A stretch of DNA of 60,813 nt, taken from Streptacidiphilus melanogenes. Its GTDB lineage: Bacteria > Actinomycetota > Actinomycetes > Streptomycetales > Streptomycetaceae. Location: the NCBI RefSeq assembly GCF_000787835.1, contig NZ_BBPP01000006.1, forward strand, positions 191,548 through 252,360. The letters run 5' to 3'. The first letter of the stretch is position 1. Every line of letters begins with the position of its first letter. The notes beneath the pieces were generated by a model. The model did not search any database. It was not told the origin of the DNA and saw only the letters and a program-made list of their open reading frames with translations. Made by a program: the position numbers and the translations under genes. This document shows, piece after piece, positions 50,025 through 59,222 of this stretch.

Positions 50025-53000
50025 TGCTTGGCTCCCTCGAGTGCGTACTGCTGGGTGATGACGGCGCGGCACTCCGCGTCAGCTCCGCGCATGGAGGACG
50101 GCGTGGCCCAGGTACTGAGCTCGACATTCTCGGCGGCGTATTGGCCGGCGGCGCGCATCAGGCTGCCGAGTTCGGGGCTGGTGCCTTGGGTTCCCCAGGC
50201 GGTGGGCTCCCAGTTCTCCCATTCGTTGCGGAGCTTGGCCAGAACATCGGCGACTCGGTCCGCCTCGTCGGGATCGCACTCTTTCACACGGTCTTGGAGG
50301 ATTTGCGATGCCTTGTCGAAGAGAGCCGCGGGGAAGGGGTACGGGGGCAGGGACTGCTCGCCGGCCTGGCGGATGTAAGACAGGGCGGCGGCGTGCAGAG
50401 CTCGGTCCAGCGCTGGCGGTGCGAATGGGGTGGCGCTGGTGGGTTCGACCTGGGCGTACAGCCGTTGGTGGTAGCTGCGGAAGCGTTCGAAGTGGCTGCG
50501 GTCCCGCGGCTTCGCTGCTCCGTAGAGCGTGACGATCAGGCCAGGGCGCTTGTCCCATTTGCGGCCGACTCGGCCGGTGACCTGGATGTACTGGGAGGTG
50601 CTCTTTGGCTGACCGACTACAGCCATCAGAGAGAGGCGGTCAATGTCGATGCCTACCTCGATCAGGCTGGAGGCGAGGCAGACATCAATGGCCTTGCCTC
50701 CGTCGGCCCGCTGTGCGAGCTTCTCCATGGCCTCGGGAATCTGGTCCTGGCGCAGTCGGCTGGTCATCTCCTCGACCCGGTTGAGGTAGCGCAGATCGGC
50801 CCGGTCGGTCGTGCACCGGTTGTTGATGGTCTTGAGGTAGTCGGGGATGTCGGACTGCATCAGCGACAGCGAGTTGCCCAGCTCGCGGAGGCTGTTGAAG
50901 AAGGTCATCAGCGTCCACCAGGGGTCCTGCTGCTCTTCTGGTGAGTCCTTTGCTGCTTGGAGAAGGGCGGCAAAGGATCGGACCTGCGTGGTCTGCATGG
51001 AGCCCAGGGCCGGTGCGTGCACGCCGACGTACTTGCGGCCCGGCAGGAGCTTCCCGGTCTTGTCGCGTGCGTAGACAGCGAAGAACGAATCGTCGGCGTC
51101 CAGACCGTGCGGTGGAAACAGGCGCACGGTGTCACGTGCATACAGGGCCCTGACCTGCTCTTCGTGACGGCGGATGGTCGCGGTAGAGGCGATGATCTTT
51201 GGTTTGATCGGACCCGACTTGCTCTGGCCCGTGCACAGTTCCTCGATGACGCCCTCGTACAGGCCGGTCATCGAGCCGAGCGGTCCGGCGATCAGGTGCA
51301 ACTCGTCCTGGATGACCAGCCCTGGGGGCGAGTAGTCACGGTTCCCGGACTTGCCAAGGCCGAACAGGGCACGGGCGTGCGGGTTCCAGGCGAGCTGGGC
51401 GAACTTGTCGATCGTGCCGATGACCAGGGACGGCCGATAGTCGTAGACGTCGTCGTCGACGACGTAGACGGGCAGCGGCTTCTCGTCGGTGGAGAACGTA
51501 CAGTCCGGGTCAGGGCAGGTGAAGACAACGCGGCCGCTGTACTCGCTATACCCGGCAACGCTGCTGTGCTTGACCCGCTGCTTTCCCCGTTGGGCACGGC
51601 CTTGTCCGGCCGGTGCTTCAGTCGGGCTCTCGACGCTTTTGACCGGCCCCATCTGGGCCGCACACCAGGGACAGCGCAGCAGCAGGAAGGGGTTCTCGCC
51701 GCCGTCGCTGGCCAGCTTGCGCAGCGCGGCTACAGCGTCTGCGTTCCGATTCGGCGTCGAGTCGCCGCCGACCCAGATGCCGATGGAGAACCGCTCAGAG
51801 CCCAAGCGATTTTGGTGCTTGCTCCGCAGGTCCTCGAGTGCGCAGATGAGGCCTGCAGCGCGTAGGAACTGCTGTGCCGTCAGCAGCCTCAGCGTGTAGC
51901 GCATGAGGATGGTGACGCCTGCGTCCCCGCAGTCGCGCAGTCGTCGCAGCAGCATGGCGAAGGCCGACAGGCCCAGGTAAGCCTCAGTCTTACCGCCTCC
52001 GGTGGGGAAGAAGATCAGGTCCACCGCCTCGCGATCCGAGTGGGCTGGATCGGCGGTCGAGGGGATGGCGGCGAGCAGGAACGCGATCTGGAAGGCACGC
52101 CAGTTGCCACGCCCGTTGTTGGCGGCTGCCTTCTCGTCAGGGGGGTTCCCTTCCACTTGGAATCGACCGTCGACGAGTGTGGTGGTGCGTAGCTTCGCTC
52201 CCGAGCGAAGCTGTTGGCGGAGCATGGCCGCGTTGGCCAGCCGGAACGCCAGGCCGATGTCGCTGTCAGCGTCGCGGACCAGGTCCAAGCCCTCTCGCAT
52301 CCGGCGCAGCGCCCTACTGCAGTCTTCGATGTGGCGCTGTGCAGTGGCCTGGAACTCCCCTTCGAGGGTCGCTGCCTCGGCCTGCTTTGTGGCGATCCAA
52401 GCTTTGTATTCGGTGAGGATCCGTTCGAGTTGGGCCAGTCGTCCCGGTTCCGTCCCAGCGAGCTGCGCCATGGAGACCGTCAGGGCGGTACCGTCGCCGA
52501 GGACGATGTCGGGGGTGATGCTGGGCGTCTCGTACTCGGGCAGCGGGTCGGCCTTTGCCCAGCTGGAGCGTCCTTCGCTGTCAGGGTCGGCCCAGTCGGC
52601 AGAGCATCCGTGGCCGATGGCATAGGTGCGGGCGTGGCGGTAGATCAGGCGGAACGAAGCGTCATCGGGATGGGCTCCGGCTTCGGCGTTCTCCGGGTAC
52701 GGTGCCAGCCAGCTGTCCTGCGGTGTGGCCGTGATGGCGGTCTGGAACAGGCAGGCGGCGTCCAGCGCTCTGGCGCCGGGGGTCGTGCGGTTGACGAGGG
52801 CAACGGTCGTCATTGTGCCGCCGCTGTGCTGGCGCAGGCTGGCGGTGAGACGCAGGTCCAAGCCTTCGATGCCGGTGGACTCTTCGGACTCTGGCGTCAG
52901 GTCCCGGTGCAGGTGCGGAATCCGCCGAAGCTCTTCGGGTGAGAGCTTCCAGACGGCTTTGACCGGTACGCGCTTCCACCAGGTACGTTGGGCCCCGCCT

Positions 53001-53551
53001 GGGAGGTCGATCCGCAACTGTTCGTACCGGCCGCCATCAACCTCAATACGCAGCCCAGCCTGGGGTTGTGTCGCGAGCAAGAACGAGATGCCCATGGCCG
53101 TAGGGCGGCGTTCATTAGCCCCAGACAGGTCGAAGTCAGCGTCGTCGGCCGTGGCACCCAGCCGTCCAGCGGATCCCTCCCAGCCGACGGGCTCGGGCTC
53201 CTGCTGCTCGTCTGCGGACAGACCCGGGACGAGGGCAGCGTCGGCGATTGCCTGCTCCATGGCCCGGGCCGCTTCCTCAACGTCGGCGTCCGCTATTCCT
53301 CCGGTGCCGGTCGCGGTCGGCAGTGCGGGGTACAGGACACCTACGCCGTAGCGGACCAGGGGGGCGCGGTCCAGAATCTCCTCGCCTGTGGTGGCGTCGG
53401 TCCACGGCCCGTAGGACTCGTCCTTGTCCGCGAAGGTGGTCTTCTCCAGGGGCTTTCCAGCCGGGGCGGGTCCGAGCAGTTCGGCGCGTAGCGCTGCCAG
53501 GATGTCCTCGCGGCCGGCGGTTCGCTTGGTGTCGTCCTCGGACACGGTCAC
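50021..53551 (-). CDS. drmA: DrmA-like superfamily 2 helicase
   Basis: 1176-aa helicase; GTG 53551 overlaps the upstream stop, and GTG 53545 with better spacing to GGGAG is an alternative start. A long N-terminal region of about 500 residues precedes the motor. Motor motifs: FFPTGGGKTEAY (about 518), VIQDELHLI (DELH in place of DEAH, about 749), IIASTAT (motif III, about 788), SSLIEVGIDIDRLSLM and QVTGRVGRK (motif VI, about 990). A Cys insert (CPWCA ... CPDPDC) lies between the first motifs. Size, insert and pairing with a DUF1998 gene match DISARM DrmA. It probably translocates on and probes incoming DNA. Confidence 0.88.
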   Translation of the reverse strand: MTVSEDDTKRTAGREDILAALRAELLGPAPAGKPLEKTTFADKDESYGPWTDATTGEEILDRAPLVRYGVGVLYPALPTATGTGGIADADVEEAARAMEQAIADAALVPGLSADEQQEPEPVGWEGSAGRLGATADDADFDLSGANERRPTAMGISFLLATQPQAGLRIEVDGGRYEQLRIDLPGGAQRTWWKRVPVKAVWKLSPEELRRIPHLHRDLTPESEESTGIEGLDLRLTASLRQHSGGTMTTVALVNRTTPGARALDAACLFQTAITATPQDSWLAPYPENAEAGAHPDDASFRLIYRHARTYAIGHGCSADWADPDSEGRSSWAKADPLPEYETPSITPDIVLGDGTALTVSMAQLAGTEPGRLAQLERILTEYKAWIATKQAEAATLEGEFQATAQRHIEDCSRALRRMREGLDLVRDADSDIGLAFRLANAAMLRQQLRSGAKLRTTTLVDGRFQVEGNPPDEKAAANNGRGNWRAFQIAFLLAAIPSTADPAHSDREAVDLIFFPTGGGKTEAYLGLSAFAMLLRRLRDCGDAGVTILMRYTLRLLTAQQFLRAAGLICALEDLRSKHQNRLGSERFSIGIWVGGDSTPNRNADAVAALRKLASDGGENPFLLLRCPWCAAQMGPVKSVESPTEAPAGQGRAQRGKQRVKHSSVAGYSEYSGRVVFTCPDPDCTFSTDEKPLPVYVVDDDVYDYRPSLVIGTIDKFAQLAWNPHARALFGLGKSGNRDYSPPGLVIQDELHLIAGPLGSMTGLYEGVIEELCTGQSKSGPIKPKIIASTATIRRHEEQVRALYARDTVRLFPPHGLDADDSFFAVYARDKTGKLLPGRKYVGVHAPALGSMQTTQVRSFAALLQAAKDSPEEQQDPWWTLMTFFNSLRELGNSLSLMQSDIPDYLKTINNRCTTDRADLRYLNRVEEMTSRLRQDQIPEAMEKLAQRADGGKAIDVCLASSLIEVGIDIDRLSLMAVVGQPKSTSQYIQVTGRVGRKWDKRPGLIVTLYGAAKPRDRSHFERFRSYHQRLYAQVEPTSATPFAPPALDRALHAAALSYIRQAGEQSLPPYPFPAALFDKASQILQDRVKECDPDEADRVADVLAKLRNEWENWEPTAWGTQGTSPELGSLMRAAGQYAAENVELSTWATPSSMRGADAECRAVITQQYALEGAKQ

Positions 53552-55278
53552 TCTCCCAGAAGGAGTCGGCGGAAGTCGGCGCGCGCGGTGTCGCGGGCCA
53601 GCACTGTCAGGTCGTCGCGGGCGCGTGAGGTGGCGATGTAGAGCAGGGCTTCGCCGGTCTCGTCGCTGACGGACTCGATGTCGGTGACGATGACGGCCGC
53701 GGCGTCCAGGCCCTTGAAGGCGTGTGCGGTACCGAAGCCGACGCAGCCTTTTCGGGGCTGGTCCAGGGGGGCCAGGCGGGTGCGCCAGCGCGGATCAGTG
53801 CAGACCGCTGCCGCGCCGGTGGTACCTCGCGGCGACAGGACGACGACCTCGTCGGCCGCGAAGCCATCTGACTGCAACCTGTCCAGGTGGTGCACCAGAA
53901 GCTTCTGCTGTTCCTGTGGGGTCTTCCACCAGTCGCGGCGGGTCTCACGGTTGTTCTCAGCGCGCAGGGTGTCGCTGTAGCCGGGCTTGAGCCGCGAGGT
54001 CTCTTCAACGTACTGGGAGATCGCGGGGACGTTGCGGCAGTTCACCGTCAGGCTGATCGAAGTTGGGGCGCTGGAGGTACGTCGGTGCAGGAGATCGATG
54101 CCTTCACCGTCGCAGTAGTAGATCGCTTGGTTGGTGAAGTCGCCGAACTGCAGCCACCGGCCGCTGCCGAGTCCTCCGTGTAGCGCGACGTCCAGGACGT
54201 CGAGGTAGGTGTCCCGCATGAGGTCCTGGGCCTCGTCCACGACCAGCGCGTCGAAGCGCGGGCCGTCGGACAGGAGTACTTCCAGAGCTTGTTCCGGCAG
54301 CACCTCGTCGAACCATCTCTCGCGATCGGTGCCGACGATGCGCTGCCTTTCGGATGCGGGGAGGAGTTGGGTCATGAAGCCGTGCAACGTACCGGCCGTG
54401 ATCAGCTCTTCGGCGGCTGTCTCCTCCTTGAGCCATCCGCCTAGAAGCTTGTTGTAGCAGCAAAGGAGCACCCGGGCGCCGTCGGCGGCGAGTCGTCGCG
54501 CGGCTTCCACTGCGAGGAAGGTCTTGCCGGTGCCAGCTGGGCCCTTGATGATGCAGCGTGGATTCTCCGCGAGCATGTCGAGCACGCGGTACTGGTGCTG
54601 AGTGAACTGCTGGGCCTCCTCCTCCCTGCGATAGCGGCGGAGCTTAGGCGGCTCGGCGAACTCGAAGGACGGCCGCAGGATGTCCAGCGCGCGGGCGCAG
54701 GTGGCCGCGGTGGGCTCAGCAGATCCTGGGGAGAACCAGCTGCGGGCATTCGGGGTGGCAGCTAGGTGATCGCGGTAGCCCTTCAGTATGCCGAGGACCA
54801 GAGCGGAGATCGGGGTGCGGTGGAAAGCCACGGCGTCGACCGACTGCCAACTGTGCCATTCGGTGGGGTTAGGCACCTGGAATCGGGCGTGGGTGAAGCA
54901 GACTGCGGAGGTGACGGGCAGGGGCGGGAGCCGCGGACTGGCTTTGCGAAGTTGCCCCTCGACGGCGAACTTCGCCTCGTCTGCCTGTACGAACGGGCCG
55001 CGCGCCTCCGGGCGGTGGGAGCCGAGCTTCCACTGCCCATCTGAGAGCCGGTCCACCTTGAGGTGCGACTTCACCTCCAGGCAGAGCATGCCAACACCAG
55101 GGACCAGGACTACGAAGTCGACCTCGCCCTGGATCTGCCGCGGGTGATCGGCGACCGCCAGCGAGTGCAACGCGATCCAATCGCCGGTGGCCGGGTCGTC
55201 GCGGAGCCGCTCGAAGACCTCGCGCTCCCCAGGCGGCGTGCTCGCGCGGTCGTAGTGCGGCGGGATCATTCGGGTCAT
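53548..55278 (-). CDS. NERD nuclease-UvrD/REP helicase fusion
   Basis: 576-aa protein, ATG 55278 with GGAGG 8 bases upstream; its ATG shares a base with the upstream stop (TGATG). Residues 15-170 are a NERD domain of the PD-(D/E)XK nuclease type with E52, D54 and E68-x-K70 (GEVDFVVLV, LCLEVK). The rest is a superfamily 1 helicase: Walker A GPAGTGKT (246-253), DEAQD (348-352), and TAHAFKGLDAAAVIV with ATSRAR near the C-terminus. It could cut and unwind foreign DNA. It takes the place that drmC (phospholipase D fold) holds in classical DISARM. Confidence 0.9.
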   Translation of the reverse strand: MTRMIPPHYDRASTPPGEREVFERLRDDPATGDWIALHSLAVADHPRQIQGEVDFVVLVPGVGMLCLEVKSHLKVDRLSDGQWKLGSHRPEARGPFVQADEAKFAVEGQLRKASPRLPPLPVTSAVCFTHARFQVPNPTEWHSWQSVDAVAFHRTPISALVLGILKGYRDHLAATPNARSWFSPGSAEPTAATCARALDILRPSFEFAEPPKLRRYRREEEAQQFTQHQYRVLDMLAENPRCIIKGPAGTGKTFLAVEAARRLAADGARVLLCCYNKLLGGWLKEETAAEELITAGTLHGFMTQLLPASERQRIVGTDRERWFDEVLPEQALEVLLSDGPRFDALVVDEAQDLMRDTYLDVLDVALHGGLGSGRWLQFGDFTNQAIYYCDGEGIDLLHRRTSSAPTSISLTVNCRNVPAISQYVEETSRLKPGYSDTLRAENNRETRRDWWKTPQEQQKLLVHHLDRLQSDGFAADEVVVLSPRGTTGAAAVCTDPRWRTRLAPLDQPRKGCVGFGTAHAFKGLDAAAVIVTDIESVSDETGEALLYIATSRARDDLTVLARDTARADFRRLLLGE

Positions 55279-56840
55279 CAGGAATCCTCCGTGGCACGGA
55301 GCCGGCACAGGACGTTGAGCGGGACGACCAGGGTCTCAGGGAGGAGGTGCTCTACCCGGGTGATGACCACGGTCTCGCGGTCAACACCTCCTGGTGTGAC
55401 CGCGCACCACCCGGCGGCAAGCAGGCGATTGGTCCGTTCAGGGGTGGCCGCCCGAAGAATGTCCTCGGCGTACCGCTGTCCGGCGCTGCGGTGCGCGCTG
55501 TCGATACGACGGAGGTGCTCCCAGGTCTCATCGAGGTCCGCGAAGATCCGCAGGTAGCGCAGGACGACGGCAAAGTCGCTCTTGCTCCGTGGGCGAATAC
55601 ACCAGCCGCTGATCCAGTAGCTAACGTTGGCAGTGTCGGCCCCAGCCCGGCGCAGGTCGTCAGCAACGCCGCGGATCCCGCGAGGATGCGCCTCAGTGCG
55701 CTCCCACAGCTTGTCCTTCCACATGTTCTGCGTTGCCCGCAATGAGTTCGCGTCTGCTCCCAGGAGGACGTCTGCACGCTCCGTGAGGTCCTGGTGGTGC
55801 GGCTTGCTCCGCAGGACCAGGTAGTCACCGCAGCCGACGGATGAAGCTGGGACCTGCTCGAGCCGGACTTCGGGCAACAACTGGGTGCGCAGGGTGAGGA
55901 TGCGGGCGTCGGCGTCCACGGGCAGTAGCACGTGGGAGCCGTCAGCAAGCAGAGCGGCACGTGCTCGGACCTGGTCACGGGCGTTGGCGTGACCGCTCTC
56001 GGAGCGAGAGGCGGGGAAAACTGCCCGGATCTCCTCCCCGAGCGAGCACTCATCGGCTGTGAGCCGGTCAGCGGGCTCAGCCCCGGCTTCGTCCAAGTGC
56101 TCTTGGCCCGCCCCGCTATAGAAGGTGGCGGATCTCTGGACCGGACGAACAACGCCGGTGCTCACGGCGGGACCGTAGAGCATCGGTTCCACCGCCGGCT
56201 CTTCACGGAAGAAGTCGTAGTGGACAAGGGCAAGGTTGCGAGCCCGGGGCGCGTTGAGGAGCCCCGGCTTTAGCCAGCGCGGCGGGCCGACGACCGCTGC
56301 TGATCCGTGGACCCCGCCTCCTGCCAGGTCGGCCTCGGTGCCCGCCTGAACCGCCACGCCCCGATGCGCCATTGCCTGGGACACTGCTTCGAGGAACCGG
56401 CGATCTGGCACGACGACGATGCCGGCCCGAACGTCGTCCAGGGTCAAGAAGTCGCGCACACAGTCGCCGAGTGGATCGTCATCGGAGCTGGCGAGCCAGG
56501 CGAGGAGTTGTGCAGCTCGGTGCAGACCGTCCACCGAGTCGGCATCCGCGACTGGGGCCAGCCGGACCGCCTCGGCGGCGAGCTGGGCTGCTGCGCCGCT
56601 GAGCTGCAGATGCGGGTCGTCGAACGAAAGCGGGACGTTGCAGAGGAGCCTGCGGGTCCGGCGCAGCACCAGAACACTGGGCCGCCACAGGTCGGAAGCT
56701 CCCGTCTCGCCCAGACCACGAAGAAGCCGGGTTGCAACGGTCACATACGCCCGCGCACCTGAGTGCTCGACTGGTTGGTCCCAGATCTCGCATTCCAGAG
56801 AGCAGGCGTACACCTGGTCGATGCCGTCGATCGCCGTCAC
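55278..56840 (-). CDS. Unrecognised operon protein of the defence module
   Basis: 520-aa soluble protein, GTG 56840 (VTAIDGIDQVYACSLECEIW), four bases after the upstream stop. I do not recognise a family. The N-terminal half has an alpha/beta pattern with AGIVVVPDRRFLEAVSQAMA and RNLALVHYDFF; the C-terminal half has DYLVLRSKPHHQDL, then a helical region ISGWCIRPRSKSDFAVVLRY, LRIFADLDETWEHLRRI and an ending HLLPETLVVPLNVLCRL. Helicase or nuclease motifs are not visible. It is translationally coupled to the NERD helicase. It might stand in for DrmE, the uncharacterised protein of class 2 DISARM, but I cannot show similarity. Confidence 0.85.
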   Translation of the reverse strand: MTAIDGIDQVYACSLECEIWDQPVEHSGARAYVTVATRLLRGLGETGASDLWRPSVLVLRRTRRLLCNVPLSFDDPHLQLSGAAAQLAAEAVRLAPVADADSVDGLHRAAQLLAWLASSDDDPLGDCVRDFLTLDDVRAGIVVVPDRRFLEAVSQAMAHRGVAVQAGTEADLAGGGVHGSAAVVGPPRWLKPGLLNAPRARNLALVHYDFFREEPAVEPMLYGPAVSTGVVRPVQRSATFYSGAGQEHLDEAGAEPADRLTADECSLGEEIRAVFPASRSESGHANARDQVRARAALLADGSHVLLPVDADARILTLRTQLLPEVRLEQVPASSVGCGDYLVLRSKPHHQDLTERADVLLGADANSLRATQNMWKDKLWERTEAHPRGIRGVADDLRRAGADTANVSYWISGWCIRPRSKSDFAVVLRYLRIFADLDETWEHLRRIDSAHRSAGQRYAEDILRAATPERTNRLLAAGWCAVTPGGVDRETVVITRVEHLLPETLVVPLNVLCRLRATEDS

Positions 56841-56844
56841 TCGT

Positions 56845-57834
56845 TCATCCCCTGTCCTGCCACGCGAGCACTTCGATGCCGCTGGGCACTTCGGCGAGGT
56901 CCGAAGGCAGCGGCAGGTCGCACAGGCTTCGCCCGCGACGGCTCTCGAGCAGGTCAGCGGCAGCTTCGCCTGATGCCCCAAGGCGTTCGACCAAGGCCAC
57001 TGTTACCGGGGCCATATTTGCCCCGAGCCACCGGCAGACCGCTGCCGCACCGTCCAGCACTACGGCGGACGGGTGCCGACCAGCAACGAGCGCCCGGTAC
57101 TCCTCGGGGTCCTCCCGCGCGGAAAGGATCAGGCTGCGGTACTGGCGACCGGTATCGCGCACAGCCCTGGGCCGTAGCAAGGAGCCGAGCGGAACCGCCG
57201 GGGACGAGAAGGAGGCGGCGACGATGGTCTGTGCTTCCTGCTCCGTGCGCACGCCGCTGCCGACGATCACGCAGTGAAGCGCGCTGAAGCCGCAGAAATC
57301 TACGGCAGGTCCCGGAAGCAGGCCGTCGAGTCCGTCGGGGATCTCGAGCGGGTGCGAGTACTTCCTGTTTGCCTCGAGGTCGGCCCTTTCGTCGGGCCAA
57401 CGAAGCAGGTCGATCCGGTAGCGGTCCGCCGGAAACTTCGATCCGCCGACGTGGAACAGCTGACGCTGGCGGTCCAATAGCGTGCCCTGGAAGACGCCAA
57501 CGAAGCTGGCGGTTCCTTCAGTCGGCACCAAGCGGACCGCATGCTCGTGCTCCGGGAGCCGCGAGGCCGGCTCGAACTGGCAGCCGCCTACCTGTGGGTT
57601 GTGCTGCGGGCGGAAGGCAGCAAAGACCACTCCGCAGCCCACCAGCGACCCCGCAAATCCAAGGGCGGGCACCGAAACCGCGATGGTGCCGCGCTTCCCT
57701 GATTGGGCCAGCTCAGTGGCCCACGCCCCCAGATCACTGAACCATGAGGCCCAACTGGGAAGTCGGCGCCGTTGGCCCTGCTCCGTGCACAGCGCCGCCC
57801 GGCCTAGCGGCGTACGCCCCCCAGCGGGTCCCAC
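56845..57834 (-). CDS. Unrecognised first gene of the defence operon
   Basis: 329-aa protein, GTG 57834 with AGGAGG 4 bases upstream, the strongest ribosome site of the operon. No family is recognised. A moderately hydrophobic segment (GTIAVSVPALGFAGSLVGCG) near residue 50 may be a buried strand-helix rather than a membrane anchor. A small beta domain follows (TASFVGVFQGTLLDRQRQLF, RYRIDLLRWPD), then AVVLDGAAAVCRWLGANMAP. No HxK(x)4D motif is present, so it is not a phospholipase D-type DrmC. It probably forms a complex with the 520-aa product of the next gene. Confidence 0.85.
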   Translation of the reverse strand: MGPAGGRTPLGRAALCTEQGQRRRLPSWASWFSDLGAWATELAQSGKRGTIAVSVPALGFAGSLVGCGVVFAAFRPQHNPQVGGCQFEPASRLPEHEHAVRLVPTEGTASFVGVFQGTLLDRQRQLFHVGGSKFPADRYRIDLLRWPDERADLEANRKYSHPLEIPDGLDGLLPGPAVDFCGFSALHCVIVGSGVRTEQEAQTIVAASFSSPAVPLGSLLRPRAVRDTGRQYRSLILSAREDPEEYRALVAGRHPSAVVLDGAAAVCRWLGANMAPVTVALVERLGASGEAAADLLESRRGRSLCDLPLPSDLAEVPSGIEVLAWQDRG

Positions 57835-58283
57835 GATCCCTCCTGCCCTGACAGCCCAGGCGCCACCTGCGCATTCACCGTATGCACACCTGTGGAGGCG
57901 TCAGGCTACATCAATATCAAGGGAGCTGAACTCACAGGGCGAGTCTTCGTAAGTGAGTTGAGAGAGATCAGCCCGGCACCGTCGAAGCACCAACACGGTG
58001 GAACACCGGGCACCGCCCGCTCGAGACCTCGCGCGCAGGCCACGCCTGGAAACCCTCCACCGCTATAGGACCGCTTCAGAGTGGTGATTGCCGTCACGAG
58101 CCTTCCCTCCCTCTCTTGATTCTTGACGGCAAGATTGGCCAGATCTTGCCGCCAAATCTGGGCAAATACACATGAATCATCTACTGCGGCTTGGCTTATC
58201 TGCTTGTGGAGCAATCTCAAGCCGCCTAGAGTTCCGTGACGCTCAGGGTTCTTCTGAGAAGATCCGATCGTCGGAGGGATGCC
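57835..58283. promoter_or_regulatory. Divergent promoter region of the defence module
   Basis: 449 bases between the five-gene operon (minus) and the HNH-NaeI-Vsr operon (plus). No gene is supported. It is AT-richer than its surroundings around 57900-57960 and 58120-58200. An inverted repeat cggcaagat-N7-atcttgccg at 58127-58151 is a good operator candidate; TTGACG overlaps its left arm. Confidence 0.6.
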
Positions 58284-59147
58284 ATGCCTCGCGTAGAGCT
58301 CGACGGGGGGCGCCCTCTGCCCGAACCGGGAGACCCCGCGATCGACGAACTGTTCGGCAGCCGCGAAACGACGGCAGCCTGCCGATTCCTCCTGGAGCGG
58401 CGGCAGAACGCGCCCACCATGGCCGAGTGGCTCGCGTATTCGCAGCAGGCGTTCGGTAAGGCGAACGTCCACAGCCAGCGACGGCTGCGGGAGGTCCGGA
58501 GCCACTTCGTGGTTGAGAGCCGCCGCCGGACGGGCGACGGCGAGTGGGTCTACGAGCTCAAGGGATGGAAGAAGGAAGCCGCGGCCGCTTCGAAGATCTC
58601 GCCGCGACTGCAGGCGGAGGTCTTCAGCAAGAAGGGTCGCTACTGCCACATGTGCGGTGCCGGTCCCGACCAGGTACGCCTGCAGATCGACCACATCATC
58701 CCTGAGTCGTGGGGCGGCAAGACCGAGTTCGAGAACCTGGAGCCGCTCTGCGAGGAGCACAACCACGGAAAGCAGGCGTTCTTCGCCTCCCTGGACAACT
58801 TCGGCCCGGCGATCGCACATGCGCTGCCGAAGCAGAGTCCGTGGGAGCGCATTGGCGAGCTCCTGATCGCCTTCAAGGAGATGGCGCAAGCAACTCCCGT
58901 CGAACTCATCGAACTGGTGGCCCAGGAAACGCACAAGGGCGACCCGAAGAAGCGCCTGCGGGAGCTCCGTTACGTCCTCGGCTGGGACATCGTCCCTCAC
59001 CGGCGGAAGAGCGAGGGGGTGACCGAGGTGACCTACGAGCTGCGAAGCGCGCTGCCCTGGCCGCCCGAGGGCGCCCAGGCGGCGGTCGCGGAGTACGAGC
59101 GCAAGCGCAAGGAACGCAAGGCTGCCGAAGTAAAACTCGCCGACTGA
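58284..59147 (+). CDS. HNH endonuclease
   Basis: 287-aa nuclease, ATG 58284 with GGAGGG 4 bases upstream. The N-terminal helical domain (CRFLLERRQNAPTMAEWLAY ... RRLREVRSHF) looks like a winged helix. The HNH domain has Cys 121 and Cys 124 (YCHMCG), Asp 136-His 137 (LQIDHIIPESWGG), Asn 151 and Cys 156 ... H-N-H-GK (EPLCEEHNHGK), so the ββα-metal site and structural zinc are both intact. A C-terminal helical domain follows. It is directly upstream of the NaeI-type gene and probably part of the same restriction locus. Confidence 0.92.
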   Translation: MPRVELDGGRPLPEPGDPAIDELFGSRETTAACRFLLERRQNAPTMAEWLAYSQQAFGKANVHSQRRLREVRSHFVVESRRRTGDGEWVYELKGWKKEAAAASKISPRLQAEVFSKKGRYCHMCGAGPDQVRLQIDHIIPESWGGKTEFENLEPLCEEHNHGKQAFFASLDNFGPAIAHALPKQSPWERIGELLIAFKEMAQATPVELIELVAQETHKGDPKKRLRELRYVLGWDIVPHRRKSEGVTEVTYELRSALPWPPEGAQAAVAEYERKRKERKAAEVKLAD

Positions 59148-59222
59148 GTGAGTGCTTCAGCAGCCCGAGCATCGCACCACATCGCACGCACCGTGATCAT
59201 CAGCCCCGGAAGCGAGATAGCC

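Noticed and set aside
56845-57834. Phospholipase D-type DrmC
   Set aside because: No HxK(x)4D motif and the length and pattern do not fit.
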